64,000 nt of DNA from Cohnella pontilimi (GCF_005049045.1 NZ_SUPK01000006.1:62001-126000); one strand, 5' to 3'; shown: positions 26,029 through 35,110, numbered from the stretch's first letter. Notes: generated from the letters alone by a model not told the origin. Numbers and translations: made by a program.

Positions 26029-26925
26029 ATGTCCAACACAAGTTACCGTCGGATGGCGTTTCGCACGTTGCTGCTCATGTTCATTCTGCTGATTTCGGTT
26101 CCCCTGCCAAGCTTCGCCGTATCGCCGGCTACGGTGCCGCCGACCAGCGTTACCGAACCGCCTTCCGCGCTGGCCAAGCAGGTCACGGTATGGGTCTCCG
26201 AGTTGTCCAAGCGCCAGCCTTTTACGTCTTGGAAAACCGCGGCTTCGGATATCCAGGCGCTCGGTCCGGGAACGCACAGCTGGCTTGTGCTCCTGTCGGC
26301 GAACGGGAAGACGGTTGGATACATGGTGGTGCAGGCTGCCGCGGACGGATCGTTCCGGCTTGGCGAATACGGCACCGGCCCCGCCGCATTGTTTTCTGAA
26401 ACCGCATTGAAGCGGACGCTCAAGGAAAACGGACTTCTTACATCGAAGTCGCCATCCTACATGACCGTGCAAAAACACTACCTTCATCCGTTCGCAGCCT
26501 TTTGGGAAGTCACGATTTACTCCGAAACTTACTGGCTGGACGCCAAAACCGGCGAGCTGCTGCCGATGAACGATAAGATATTCAACCTGCAAGCCAAAAA
26601 GACACCCGTCCCCGTATCCGCCGCAGGGCCAGGCGTCTCCACTTCGTGGCTGAAATCCGCTTTCGATCCTTATGAAAGATTGCCTTGGCTTACCGGCGAG
26701 AAGCCGTTCTCCGTTCAGGACGCCGCTAAGCTGCAAACCCGTATCCGCAGCAAACAGCATCTTCGTTACGTGTCCGAGCCGTTCGGCGACGCGATCTTGT
26801 ATGCGCTCCCCGTGACCGGCTTCCAGCGGTGGACCGGGGGACGGCTCGATATCGCGCTCGACATGTCGGGCACCCGATACATCCCGCTCAAAACCCTCAC
26901 AACGTTAGGCCGATTCTACCGATAA
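26029..26925 (+). CDS. Secreted protein of unknown function
   Basis: A 298-aa protein with an N-terminal signal peptide (RRMAFRTLLLMFILLISVPL, cleavage probably after SFA near residue 30) followed by a Pro/Thr-rich linker and a globular region. Repeated short segments such as KTVGYMVVQAAADGSFRLGE (residues about 93-112) and YWLDAKTGELLPMND resemble peptidase-inhibitor (PepSY-like) strands, but I do not recognise the family. AGGTGATCC precedes the ATG. It ends 10 bp inside the facing yqzE gene. Confidence 0.7.
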   Translation: MSNTSYRRMAFRTLLLMFILLISVPLPSFAVSPATVPPTSVTEPPSALAKQVTVWVSELSKRQPFTSWKTAASDIQALGPGTHSWLVLLSANGKTVGYMVVQAAADGSFRLGEYGTGPAALFSETALKRTLKENGLLTSKSPSYMTVQKHYLHPFAAFWEVTIYSETYWLDAKTGELLPMNDKIFNLQAKKTPVPVSAAGPGVSTSWLKSAFDPYERLPWLTGEKPFSVQDAAKLQTRIRSKQHLRYVSEPFGDAILYALPVTGFQRWTGGRLDIALDMSGTRYIPLKTLTTLGRFYR

Positions 26926-27152
26926 TCCGGTGCGCCTTCCGTGAGTTCCATGACCTCCGATCTCACGGAATCGGATTTACGGCCGCTTAACCACACCCGA
27001 ATGCCGATCGGCAGCAGTTGGCCGAACCAACGGGTGACCCAAGGCTCCCGACGCTGCCGCACGAGACGGCGCTGCTCGGGAGCTTTCGGCGTTTCCCAGT
27101 AAGTCACAACACGCTTCGTCACGTATTTGATGTACTCCGAACCGTCGCTCAT
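26916..27152 (-). CDS. yqzE: YqzE family protein
   Basis: A 78-aa protein of the YqzE family: MSDGSEYIKYVTKRVVTYWE at the start, WVTRWFGQLLPIGIRVWLSG in the middle. ATG at 27152 has AAGGAGG 9 bp upstream. In B. subtilis yqzE lies after the comG competence operon; no comG genes are seen here, so the link is lost. Function is unknown. Its 3' end overlaps the facing secreted-protein gene by 10 bp. Confidence 0.8.
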   Translation of the reverse strand: MSDGSEYIKYVTKRVVTYWETPKAPEQRRLVRQRREPWVTRWFGQLLPIGIRVWLSGRKSDSVRSEVMELTEGAPDYR

Positions 27153-27298
27153 CCGCAATCGCCTCCTTCTGCCTGTTAGTCTGCCCCGAACGGGCGCCGT
27201 TCAAACGAGCGCCGCACCTGCTTCTGGCCTTCCGCCGAATGAGCCGCACGTATCGGTGCCACGCTAAAGGGACATCCGACACGAAAGAAGGAACGGTT

Positions 27299-28012
27299 AT
27301 GCGAAGAATGCTGGGTATCGCGCTTGCCGCTGTCCTGTTGACGGCGGGAACCGGTTGGACATATCCGCCGTACGGAACAGGTGCGATGGAGACCGGGCGA
27401 GTCGTACCGGAAGACATCTATTGGGCGGTACCGGCAGCGGACGTGCTGATCGATGCCGGCCACGGCGGAGTCGACGGCGGAACGCACTATGGCGACATCA
27501 TGGAGAAGGATATCAACCTGGCTATCGCCAAAAAGCTGTACCTCATTTTGCGCAGTTATAAAGTGCGGGCGGTGCTTAACCGTACCGGCGACTATGCGCT
27601 CAGCGACGACAACCGGTGGCACGCCGTCCGTTCCCGGCATCGCCGGGACTTGTCCCAGCGGCGCAGCTTGACGGATGAGATTGAGGCCCGGATGTTCGTG
27701 AGCATCCATGTCAACTGGGCGGATAGCCGCGACAGAGGAGCGTTGGTCATCCATCGCCGAGAAGGGCGAAGCGCTCTTCTTGCGGCGATGATTCAAGGGA
27801 GCTTGAACAGGCTGCAAGGAAACCGCACCCTGCACAGGCCGTCCAACAAATTTTATTTGCTGAACCACGTGAAAGCACCCAGCGTCATCGTGGAAACCGC
27901 CTTCCTCAGTCATCCTGCCGACCGTGCCATGCTGACTTCCAAGCGCGGCCAGACGCGGATCGCAGAAGCGATTGCCGCCGGCATTATCGCTTACCGCTGC
28001 TTTGCGCCCTAA
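27299..28012 (+). CDS. cwlD: CwlD-type N-acetylmuramoyl-L-alanine amidase
   Basis: A 237-aa Amidase_3-family zinc hydrolase. The signal-like N-terminus (RRMLGIALAAVLLTAGTGW) is followed by the catalytic domain: DVLIDAGHGGVDGG (zinc His about residue 55), Glu in MEKDINLAIAKKL, FVSIHVNWAD (zinc His) and the catalytic Glu in SVIVETAFLSHPADR. This is the length and pattern of CwlD, which helps make muramic-delta-lactam in spore cortex. ATG at 27299 has GAAGGA upstream. The next gene on the opposite strand is a polysaccharide deacetylase-like protein; the two 3' ends overlap by 29 bp. Confidence 0.85.
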   Translation: MRRMLGIALAAVLLTAGTGWTYPPYGTGAMETGRVVPEDIYWAVPAADVLIDAGHGGVDGGTHYGDIMEKDINLAIAKKLYLILRSYKVRAVLNRTGDYALSDDNRWHAVRSRHRRDLSQRRSLTDEIEARMFVSIHVNWADSRDRGALVIHRREGRSALLAAMIQGSLNRLQGNRTLHRPSNKFYLLNHVKAPSVIVETAFLSHPADRAMLTSKRGQTRIAEAIAAGIIAYRCFAP

Positions 28013-28808
28013 GCAGGCCGGAGAACGGCAGCAGCTCGGACAGCCGCACGAACGTGGCTTCGGCTTGCAGTTTCGGGATCGCGGTTTTAAGTTCTCCGGA
28101 CGTAATCAAGCCGGGCGGGCCCACATGGCCGATGACGACACATGCGGCCCGCTTCAGCAGTTCCTTGCGAACCACGGAGATTTGGCGCGATACATGCCTG
28201 TGCGTATAAACTTCGTCAAGAAAAACATCGTTCCGAAGAATCGGCACGCCTAACTCTTGCGCCACTTGGGGTACTACGCTGCGGGAGGAAGTTCGGCTGT
28301 CCAGGAAAAACAGCCCTCTCTCCTTGCAAACCTCCAGTACAATCCGCATGACGCGTTCATCCGAGGTCGCTTTAGATCCCATATGATTGTTCATGCCGAT
28401 CGCATAAGGAACATTCTCGATGGCGGCCAACACCCGCCGGCGAATCTCTTGATCCGGCAGGCTCGTCAGAATCGCGCCCGGTCCGAGCCAGCTGGCCTTC
28501 CCGCGGTTCGGCTCCATCGGCAGATGGATGATGACGTCGTGGCCTTGGACATGCGCTGCCTCCGCATCGCGCCGCGTGGTCGGCAGGAACGGCATCACTG
28601 CTGCCGTAAACTTCACAGGGAGCCGCAGCATTTCCCCGGTTCCCTTCATGCCGTTCCCGAAATCGTCGATTACAATCGCGATGTGCCGGGAGGCGGCAAG
28701 CCTCCCCGCCGGCGCCTCGTCTGGCTTCGCAGCCGCAGCGCCCAAAGCCGGACTGCCGATCATCCATACCGCCGCGGCTAACGTCAACACGCCTATTTTT
28801 CTAAGCAT
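27984..28808 (-). CDS. Divergent polysaccharide deacetylase family protein
   Basis: A 274-aa exported protein: signal peptide KIGVLTLAAAVWMIGSPALG, then RHIAIVIDDFGNGMKGTGEM (metal-binding Asp pair, about residues 45-64), HDVIIHLPMEPNRGKASWLG, GMNNHMGSKATSDERVM and FLDSRTSSRSVV. These are the marks of the divergent polysaccharide deacetylase family (YibQ-like, DUF610). ATG at 28808 has AAGGAAGG upstream. Probably acts on cell-wall glycans; with the neighbouring cwlD a cortex or wall role is plausible but unproven. Confidence 0.88.
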   Translation of the reverse strand: MLRKIGVLTLAAAVWMIGSPALGAAAAKPDEAPAGRLAASRHIAIVIDDFGNGMKGTGEMLRLPVKFTAAVMPFLPTTRRDAEAAHVQGHDVIIHLPMEPNRGKASWLGPGAILTSLPDQEIRRRVLAAIENVPYAIGMNNHMGSKATSDERVMRIVLEVCKERGLFFLDSRTSSRSVVPQVAQELGVPILRNDVFLDEVYTHRHVSRQISVVRKELLKRAACVVIGHVGPPGLITSGELKTAIPKLQAEATFVRLSELLPFSGLLRAQSSGKR

Positions 28809-28907
28809 TGTAATCCTTCCTTTCCGTTCCGCAAGTGGAGGGGGCCGCAATAGGCTCCGCCTCCTCATCTTTCACTAAACGCCTTGTTTTATCCGCCAAG
28901 CTCAGCC

Positions 28908-28933
28908 GTTTAGAGCGACGGGACAGCGGGTAT
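28908..28933 (+). promoter_or_regulatory. Sigma-B-like promoter of the DJ-1 stress gene
   Basis: GTTTAG (28908-28913), a 14-bp spacer and GGGTAT (28928-28933) match the sigma-B consensus GTTTAA-N12-14-GGGWAW closely. It lies 55 bp upstream of a gene of the YfkM (general stress protein 18) type, which is a sigma-B target in B. subtilis. Confidence 0.6.
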
Positions 28934-28987
28934 TTAGGCATAAGCCTGAATTTACGGGCAAACCTACGGAACAGGAAGTGAATTCCG

Positions 28988-29521
28988 ATGGCACAAGGAT
29001 CCAAAAAAGTCGCGTTTCTGTTGGCCGAAGGCTTTGAAGATTCGGAAATGAAAAATCCGTACGAAGCGATCGTCAAAAACGGCAACGACGCGGTGATCAT
29101 CGGTTTGGAAAAAGGGGTCGAGCTCACGGGTAAAAGAGGCACCGTCTCCTACACGACGCACATGTCGGCGGAAGAAGCCGATCCCTCGGAGTTTTCGGCC
29201 GTTATTATTCCCGGAGGCAAATCTCCCTCCCATCTGCGCGAGAGTGACGCTATCATCCGATTCGTCCAGGAAGCGGATGGCCAAGGCGTTCCGATCTCCG
29301 CCATCTGCCACGGACCACAGGTTCTTCAGCGTGCCGGACTGCTGAAAAATAAGTCATTCACCTCCTATCCCGGCATTGCCGAAGAGATCGCCGTGGATGG
29401 AGCGGTATTCCTGGATAAACCTGTCGTGGTAGAGGACAACCTGATCATGTCCCGCACGCCGGACGACGAACCTTACTTCATCGAAGAGACGATCAAGAGG
29501 CTCGGTGTGGACGCTTATTGA
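28988..29521 (+). CDS. yfkM: DJ-1/PfpI general stress protein (YfkM-like)
   Basis: A 177-aa single-domain DJ-1/PfpI protein of the general-stress-protein-18 type. The nucleophile Cys is in ISAICHGPQVLQRAGLL (about residue 104), the oxyanion Gly loop in FSAVIIPGGKSPSHLRES and the conserved Glu near residue 15 in LAEGFEDSE. Members of this branch act on damaged proteins or glyoxals and are stress induced. ATG at 28988 follows AGGAAG. A sigma-B-like promoter and a terminator frame it as a single-gene unit. Confidence 0.9.
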   Translation: MAQGSKKVAFLLAEGFEDSEMKNPYEAIVKNGNDAVIIGLEKGVELTGKRGTVSYTTHMSAEEADPSEFSAVIIPGGKSPSHLRESDAIIRFVQEADGQGVPISAICHGPQVLQRAGLLKNKSFTSYPGIAEEIAVDGAVFLDKPVVVEDNLIMSRTPDDEPYFIEETIKRLGVDAY

Positions 29522-29542
29522 ATATGGAAACGTAAACACGAT

Positions 29543-29572
29543 AACCCCTTTGCATCTGCAAGGGGGTTGTTT
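29543..29572 (+). terminator. Terminator after yfkM-like gene
   Basis: AACCCCTTTGCA-TC-TGCAAGGGGGTT followed by GTTTGT. Confidence 0.8.
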
Positions 29573-29595
29573 GTGGTGCTATTCGGGTAGACCGC

Positions 29596-30387
29596 TCAGG
29601 AATTTCGATCGACGGGCACTTGCACGACTTCCACGCCGGTTTGGCGGATATCATCCAAAATCCGGGGATCGGCGAGGGTGCTGGTAATCAAGATATCAAC
29701 ATCCTGGAAGCTCGAAAACGAAATCAGCCCATGCTTCTCGAATTTGCTGTGATCGGCGACAATCGCGACTTTTTGTCCGGCCGCAATCATCGCCCGCTTG
29801 ACCTCCGCTTCGTACAAGTCGGAACTCGTGAAGCCTTTGCGCTGAGAAATGCCCGATGTGCCCAAAAAAGCAAAATGGGCATTGTATTTTTGCAGCTCGA
29901 ATTCCGCCTGCGGGCCGACGAGGCTCATCGACTTGTTGATCAATTTCCCGCCGATGACGAACACGGACGCCCCTTCGTTCTGGCTGCTTTCTTCCGCCAC
30001 GTCCATACCGTTGGTCACGACCATGAGATTCGGAACCGATTTCAAGTGCCGGGCCACGCACCATGTGGTGGAGCCGGAGTCGAGAATAACGACCTGATTG
30101 GCGGACACGTAAGAGGCGGCGTGACGGGCAATGGCGTCCTTCTCTTCGAAAAATTGAAACTTCCGCTGCTGCACGGGAGGAATCGCCGTCATCCCGTTGA
30201 CGAATTCGTCCGTCAAAACAGCGCCTCCGTAGTTTTTTTGAATGATTCCTTCCCGTTCCAGTTGGTTCAAATCCCTCCGGATCGTTTCCTCGGAAACATT
30301 GAATTCTTTGACCAAATCGGCCACCTTCACGCTTCGTTCTGTCAAAACCATTTCCTTGATCTGATTACGACGTTGCACAACCAGCAT
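29596..30387 (-). CDS. DeoR/GlpR-family transcriptional regulator
   Basis: A 263-aa repressor. The N-terminal DeoR helix-turn-helix reads ADLVKEFNVSEETIRRDLNQ (residues 23-42), followed by LEREGIIQKNYGGAVL; the C-terminal DeoRC sensor domain has VVILDSGSTTWCVARHL and VAIVADHSKFEKHGLI, where phosphosugars bind in this family. ATG at 30387 follows GAGGAGG. It is downstream of the sugar ABC permease genes on the same strand (48-bp gap) and probably controls that operon. Confidence 0.92.
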   Translation of the reverse strand: MLVVQRRNQIKEMVLTERSVKVADLVKEFNVSEETIRRDLNQLEREGIIQKNYGGAVLTDEFVNGMTAIPPVQQRKFQFFEEKDAIARHAASYVSANQVVILDSGSTTWCVARHLKSVPNLMVVTNGMDVAEESSQNEGASVFVIGGKLINKSMSLVGPQAEFELQKYNAHFAFLGTSGISQRKGFTSSDLYEAEVKRAMIAAGQKVAIVADHSKFEKHGLISFSSFQDVDILITSTLADPRILDDIRQTGVEVVQVPVDRNS

Positions 30388-30435
30388 CTTATATCCTCCT
30401 CAACTTCCGTCAGCGAATTCGGTCATAAGCGTCCG

Positions 30436-31317
30436 CTATCCTTTCGTTCCCGCCGAAATGTTCATGCCCTGGATGAAGTATTTTTGGAAAAGGAAGAACA
30501 TGACCACGATCGGAGTCAGCGCAATGACGGAACCCGCCATCAAATAATGCCATTGGTTCAGGCCCGAACTGACCTTGAAGGACTGCAGTGCGATTTGCAG
30601 CGTGTAATGGCTCTCGTTCGTGAGGTAGATGACCGGTCCGACAAAATCGTTCCATGAAGCGGTGAAGGTTGAAATGGCGACCATAATAATCGCCGGCAAA
30701 GACAGAGGAATCATAATCTTCCGCCAAATATAGAAATGGTTCGCTCCGTCGATTTTCGCGGCTTCAATCAATTCATTCGGGATGCCCAAATAAAACTGGC
30801 GGAGCAAAAAAATTTGAAACGCGTTTCCGAAAAAACCCGGAACCGTGAGCGGCAAATAAGTGCCCACCCAATGGATCTTGGCGAACATGATATACTGCGG
30901 AATCAAAGTGACGAACCCGGGAATGATCATCGTGGAGAGCACGATGGAAAACAGGATATTGCGGCCCGGAAAACGGATCTTGGCAAAACCGTAAGCGACG
31001 AATGAATTGGAAATGACGTGCGCGGTAACGGAAATGCACGCAACCATTAACGTATTCAGCGTGAACCGGGTAAAGTCGATTGAGGTCCAGGTTTCCACGT
31101 AATTGTGAAAGCGCCAATGCCCCGGGAGAAAGGAAGGCGGGTATTGCATGATCTCGTCCATCGATTTCAGAGAAGTGGAGATCATCCACCAGAACGGAAT
31201 GACGAACGTCAAGCCGACAGCCGACAGTACGATAAACAACACCGCTTTTTTGATTCTTTGCTGTAAGCGGCGGTTTTGATAATAGCTGCCGGTTTTCCAA
31301 TCAAGCGCGCTGTTCAT
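30436..31317 (-). CDS. Carbohydrate ABC transporter permease (MalG-type)
   Basis: A 293-aa inner-membrane permease with six predicted helices. The ABC-interaction loop is EAAKIDGANHFYIWRKIMIP (about residues 193-212), the EAA motif of MalG-family permeases. Start ATG overlaps the stop of the partner permease by ATGA, so the two are translationally coupled. With the partner permease and the solute-binding lipoprotein it forms a CUT1-type sugar uptake system; no ATPase gene is in the operon, as is usual when a shared MsmX-type ATPase is used. Confidence 0.92.
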   Translation of the reverse strand: MNSALDWKTGSYYQNRRLQQRIKKAVLFIVLSAVGLTFVIPFWWMISTSLKSMDEIMQYPPSFLPGHWRFHNYVETWTSIDFTRFTLNTLMVACISVTAHVISNSFVAYGFAKIRFPGRNILFSIVLSTMIIPGFVTLIPQYIMFAKIHWVGTYLPLTVPGFFGNAFQIFLLRQFYLGIPNELIEAAKIDGANHFYIWRKIMIPLSLPAIIMVAISTFTASWNDFVGPVIYLTNESHYTLQIALQSFKVSSGLNQWHYLMAGSVIALTPIVVMFFLFQKYFIQGMNISAGTKG

Positions 31318-32264
31318 CGGCCGTCACCTCCCTCGTAATGAACCCAAAACTTCGAAATCCACATATTCAGCAGCGTGATGACGAGGACGATCGCAAACAG
31401 GAACCAGGCCATCGCGGAGGCGTAACCCATCTGGAACACCTGGAAAGCTTTCAGGTACATATGCAGGTTATAAAACAGCAGCGAATTCATCGGGGAGCCT
31501 GGCGTTGTCGGATCCGCGGACATGACGTAACCTTCCTGGAAAATTTGAAATCCGCCGATCAACGTCGTGACGACTTCAAAAAATATGACCGGCGTAATCA
31601 TGGGAAGCGTGATATGCCGGAAACGGCGGAACACGCCCGCACCGTCCAGCTCGGCCGCTTCGTAAAGCTGCTCGGGAACGTTCTGCAGCGCGGCGAGGTA
31701 CATGAGCATGCCTCCGCCTACGCTCCACATTTTCATAAACACGATGGCCGGCTTCGTCCAATTGGCGTCAAACAGCCATCCCGGGCCCTCGATGCCGAAC
31801 CAGGAAAGCACGACGTTTACAAGGCCCGAATCGGGACTTAACAGCTGCATCCATAGCATGTAGACGCCAACCCCGGACAGGACGGCGGGCAAATAATAAA
31901 CGGTGCGGAAAATTCGCATGCCCGGAATTTTTTGATTCAGCAGCGTCGCCAGAAAGACGGAGGCGATCGTTGTGAGCGGCACCATCAGTACTACATAGAA
32001 AGCCGTATTTTTCAAAGAAAGCCAGAAGAGCGGATCCTCATCAAACATGTGCTCGTAATTGCGCAGGCCGATGAAATCCATCCGGGATGTAAAATCGTAA
32101 TTGGTGAAGCTGACGTATAGCGAAAACAGCAAAGGCCCCGACGTGAAAACGATAAACCCCAGAATCCACGGCAACACGAACATATATCCTTGCAAAGCTT
32201 CCTTGCGCTCGAGAGACAAGCGTGTTTTTCTTCTACCGGCTGACGGCGATTGGCGCAAACTCAT
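31314..32264 (-). CDS. Sugar ABC transporter permease (MalF-type)
   Basis: A 316-aa permease with six predicted helices and the EAA loop EAAELDGAGVFRRFRHITLP (about residues 222-241). ATG at 32264 is preferred because GGAAGGAGG sits 6 bp before it, while the ATG two codons upstream overlaps the Shine-Dalgarno. The N-terminus carries a basic stretch before the first helix (LEGYMFVLPWILGF-like). It is preceded by the solute-binding protein gene with a hairpin between them. Sugar specificity is unknown. Confidence 0.92.
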   Translation of the reverse strand: MSLRQSPSAGRRKTRLSLERKEALQGYMFVLPWILGFIVFTSGPLLFSLYVSFTNYDFTSRMDFIGLRNYEHMFDEDPLFWLSLKNTAFYVVLMVPLTTIASVFLATLLNQKIPGMRIFRTVYYLPAVLSGVGVYMLWMQLLSPDSGLVNVVLSWFGIEGPGWLFDANWTKPAIVFMKMWSVGGGMLMYLAALQNVPEQLYEAAELDGAGVFRRFRHITLPMITPVIFFEVVTTLIGGFQIFQEGYVMSADPTTPGSPMNSLLFYNLHMYLKAFQVFQMGYASAMAWFLFAIVLVITLLNMWISKFWVHYEGGDGR

Positions 32265-32300
32265 GTACATCCTCCTTCCGGCGGCTGAACGACAAAGAAA

Positions 32301-32333
32301 GGGGAGGAGTGGCTTGGTACACCCACCCCTCCC
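32301..32333 (-). terminator. Hairpin between solute-binding and permease genes
   Basis: GGGGAGGAGTGG and CCCACCCCTCCC form a 12-bp GC-rich stem with a 9-nt loop and no T-run. Such structures in ABC operons often reduce read-through or protect the upstream mRNA, giving more binding protein than permease. Confidence 0.6.
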
Positions 32334-32342
32334 TCAGCTCGC

Positions 32343-33710
32343 TTATTTCGTAGTCTTCATTAAATTCTCGACGCCTGCCTGCGCTTTATCGAGCGCGCTT
32401 TTCGGATCTTCTTGCCCGAGCAGAGCCTTCTCAATGAAAGGATTGGCGATATTTTTGTAATCGGGCGCATTGTTGGGCACCGGGCTGATCAGCGTCCACT
32501 TCATGTTTTCAGTCGCGAATTTGTATACCGGATTCGCCGAGAGATCGGGGTCGTTCGCCGCTTCTTTGTTCGCGATGTTGTCGAACAAATATTGGCCCCA
32601 ATACTTTTGCGCTGCGATATCCGTCATATATTTCATAAACTCCCAGCTCTCTTCCGGATGCTTGGCGCCGTAAGGAATTTCGAGCGTGAAGCCGCCGCCG
32701 AACGTCCAGTTGCCCGAGCCGGGCTTCATTTCGGGTACCGGAGCGAAGCCGATGTCGTCAGGATTCATAAAATCTTTGATTTGCGCGAAAAACGTACCGG
32801 TTTGAACAGTCATGGCCAACTTCCCGATGACGAAAGGATCGTTTTGTTTGCTGCCGAACGTCGCTTTGAACGCGTCCATTTCCTTTTTGCCCAAGCGGTC
32901 GTCCCAGCCTTTGACCCATTTCAATGCTTCCACTTTCGCATCCGAGTTGTAATGCGGACCCTCTCTGTCGATCAGCAGTTTGCCGTCCGAGTTTTGAACC
33001 CACAGGTCCCAACCGCCGGCATTGTTGGCGTGGTAACCGATTCTGTCATATCTCTTGCCGTTTTTCTTATCCAGCTTCTTCGCGAATGTCTCAAGCTCCG
33101 CCCACGTTGTCGGAGGCGAGTTCGGATCCAATCCGACTTCCGCGAAAGCTTTCTTGTTGTAGTACAGGAAACGCGTGTCCGTATTGAACGGCAGCGCATA
33201 AGGCTCATTGTTGTAAAGTACGGTGTCCCAAAGCTGTTCGAAGAAGCGGTCTTTCACCGACGGATCTTTGCTGAGGAATTCGGAGAGGTTCACGGCCTGC
33301 TTCTTTTCCGCGCGCTGCCCGACCGTAAAAATATCTTGGATAATGACGTCGGGCGGATTGCCCGCGGCGATCGCCGCCAGTTCCTTCGTCCAACCTTCGC
33401 CGAACGGCTGGAACGAATATTTCACGAAAATACGATCCTGGGAGGCGTTGAAATCGCTTACGATTTTCTCAATAATCGGACGGCGTGTCGTCGAGCCCCA
33501 GTGTGCCCAGAAATCGAGTGTGACTTTCTCTTTCGGCTTGTCTGCTGATGGCGACGGCGATGCCGATTCGCCGGGTGTTGCCGAATTACTCGGCGAAGAG
33601 ACGCTTGCGCTTGGTTCCCCTTTCTTATCCGAGGAGCAGGCGGCCAGCAATGTGCTGCCGATTAGAACCATAACGACAAGAATGACAGAAAACTTTTTCC
33701 GTTGAAACAT
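32343..33710 (-). CDS. Extracellular sugar-binding lipoprotein (ABC transporter)
   Basis: A 455-aa family 1 solute-binding protein. Its signal peptide MFQRKKFSVILVVMVLIGST ends in the lipobox LLAAC (lipid Cys about residue 25), followed by a Ser/Pro/Glu linker of about 40 residues. The mature domain has KVTLDFWAHWGSTTRRPIIE, GNPPDVIIQDIF and NTDTRFLYYNKKAF, typical of CUT1 sugar receptors. It is the first gene of the transporter operon and has a cre-like site and a promoter upstream. Confidence 0.93.
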   Translation of the reverse strand: MFQRKKFSVILVVMVLIGSTLLAACSSDKKGEPSASVSSPSNSATPGESASPSPSADKPKEKVTLDFWAHWGSTTRRPIIEKIVSDFNASQDRIFVKYSFQPFGEGWTKELAAIAAGNPPDVIIQDIFTVGQRAEKKQAVNLSEFLSKDPSVKDRFFEQLWDTVLYNNEPYALPFNTDTRFLYYNKKAFAEVGLDPNSPPTTWAELETFAKKLDKKNGKRYDRIGYHANNAGGWDLWVQNSDGKLLIDREGPHYNSDAKVEALKWVKGWDDRLGKKEMDAFKATFGSKQNDPFVIGKLAMTVQTGTFFAQIKDFMNPDDIGFAPVPEMKPGSGNWTFGGGFTLEIPYGAKHPEESWEFMKYMTDIAAQKYWGQYLFDNIANKEAANDPDLSANPVYKFATENMKWTLISPVPNNAPDYKNIANPFIEKALLGQEDPKSALDKAQAGVENLMKTTK

Positions 33711-33764
33711 ACCCGTTCATTCCCCCTTGTGGAATAAAATTAAAATACCGCACAAAGCCACACA

Positions 33765-33778
33765 TTAAAGCGCTTACA
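33765..33778 (-). promoter_or_regulatory. cre-like (CcpA) site upstream of the sugar ABC operon
   Basis: Minus strand TGTAAGCGCTTTAA fits the cre consensus TGWAANCGNTNWCA at all but one informative position. It is 55 bp before the solute-binding gene and downstream of a likely promoter (TTGACT at about 33826-33831), a place where CcpA would act as a road block. Confidence 0.6.
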
Positions 33779-33903
33779 GTGTGGAAACATGAATGATGTA
33801 AAAATATAGTATATACACGACTGTTAAAAGTCAACATCAATTCCTGATAATAGATTACTAATCTTTAATTTTACATTTTTGTAAATCGAGAAATTGGAAT
33901 GAA

Positions 33904-33950
33904 TTAAAAGACACTTCCTTCATGGGTCATCTCCTACCCGAAGAAAGTGT
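33904..33950 (-). terminator. Terminator after acyltransferase
   Basis: Stem ACACTTTCTTC / GAAGGAAGTGT followed on the minus strand by CTTTTAATTC, 36 bp past the acyltransferase stop. Confidence 0.75.
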
Positions 33951-33985
33951 ATTTTGCGGACATAAATTCTAGAAAGGTTCGTTTC

Positions 33986-35110
33986 TCAAACGACCTGTTT
34001 GACGCCAGGAACCTGCCGAATGATCGAAGCTGCCGTATACGAGAGAACAACGGCGGCGCATCCGGTCAAGCCGAATTTCACGAGCGGGTGCCAACCCAGA
34101 TGGCGAAGCGAAAATGCCGCGTAAGTAACGAACGCCGCGTGCAGGATATACACGAGGAACGCATTGGCGGATAGCCATGGGGTGATTCCCCTCGACGCGC
34201 CGTTCCAACGCTCGCGGAACCATACCAGCAGGAAGTAGGATATGCCCAGCCCCATCAGAGGATCGAGCGCGGCATAGAAAGCCGACTGCCAGTTCCACCC
34301 GCCCATGAATACCGATGTGTTTCCTTCCAGCGCCCCGCCGATCGCCATCCCCGCCGGCATCAAGACGATGAGCCCGATGGCCGTCCACAGCCATTTCCTG
34401 GCCGCACGGTTGGAGAGCTGTCCAAGCCAATTCCCCCTGTAAGCCGCGATACCCGCCATAAACAGGCCGATATAGGCCGGAAAGTAACCCAGCTGCAAAT
34501 TCAGAAATTCCGTACCTACCGGAAACGCCAGACGCACCAGGAAATTGGCCGCCACGACGATGACAACATAGCGGGTAATCACACGAGGCGTCAATGCGAG
34601 CGGTCTTCCCCGAAATTTGTCCGCAGTCAGCAGCCGGAAGCCGACATATCCGGCGAAAAACAAAAGCAGCGCCTCTAAGTACCACAACGGTCCGACTGAA
34701 AATTCCACCAACCCCCGCAAAGGATGGCCGATGACCTCTTCTTCTATAAAGGTGCCGAATGAACCTTTAAAGCCGGTCGATACGTACCGAAGAATGGGAG
34801 AGATCACCAGCATATAAAAGACCAGCGGGATTCCGAACCGGATGAGGCGGGCTTTCACAAAACCGGCGCATCCGTGCCGGTCATAGGAAGTAGGCGTCAC
34901 ATAACCGGAAATGAAAAAAAACAATCCCATAAAATAAGATTGGTTCACCGCCGTAAACAACGTGAGCAGCGTGTTCACCACCACATTATCCTGATGCTCG
35001 TAGTAGTACCAGCCTCCTGCTCCGCCATAAGTGATCGCCGTATGATGGAGAATCACCAACACGGTCATATACACCTTCAACCGATCCAGATAGTTCAAAC
35101 GTTTTTCCAT
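33986..35110 (-). CDS. Membrane acyltransferase 3 family protein
   Basis: A 374-aa integral membrane protein with about ten helices and the acyltransferase-3 start LNYLDRLKVYMTVLVILHHT (catalytic His in LHHT, residue about 22). FFFISGYVTPTSYDR and VGPLWYLEALLLFF are further family marks. Members O-acylate cell-surface glycans, peptidoglycan or small molecules; the acceptor here is unknown. The RBS is a weak GGGG before ATG at 35110. It is a single-gene unit, divergent from the response-regulator gene. Confidence 0.85.
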   Translation of the reverse strand: MEKRLNYLDRLKVYMTVLVILHHTAITYGGAGGWYYYEHQDNVVVNTLLTLFTAVNQSYFMGLFFFISGYVTPTSYDRHGCAGFVKARLIRFGIPLVFYMLVISPILRYVSTGFKGSFGTFIEEEVIGHPLRGLVEFSVGPLWYLEALLLFFAGYVGFRLLTADKFRGRPLALTPRVITRYVVIVVAANFLVRLAFPVGTEFLNLQLGYFPAYIGLFMAGIAAYRGNWLGQLSNRAARKWLWTAIGLIVLMPAGMAIGGALEGNTSVFMGGWNWQSAFYAALDPLMGLGISYFLLVWFRERWNGASRGITPWLSANAFLVYILHAAFVTYAAFSLRHLGWHPLVKFGLTGCAAVVLSYTAASIIRQVPGVKQVV

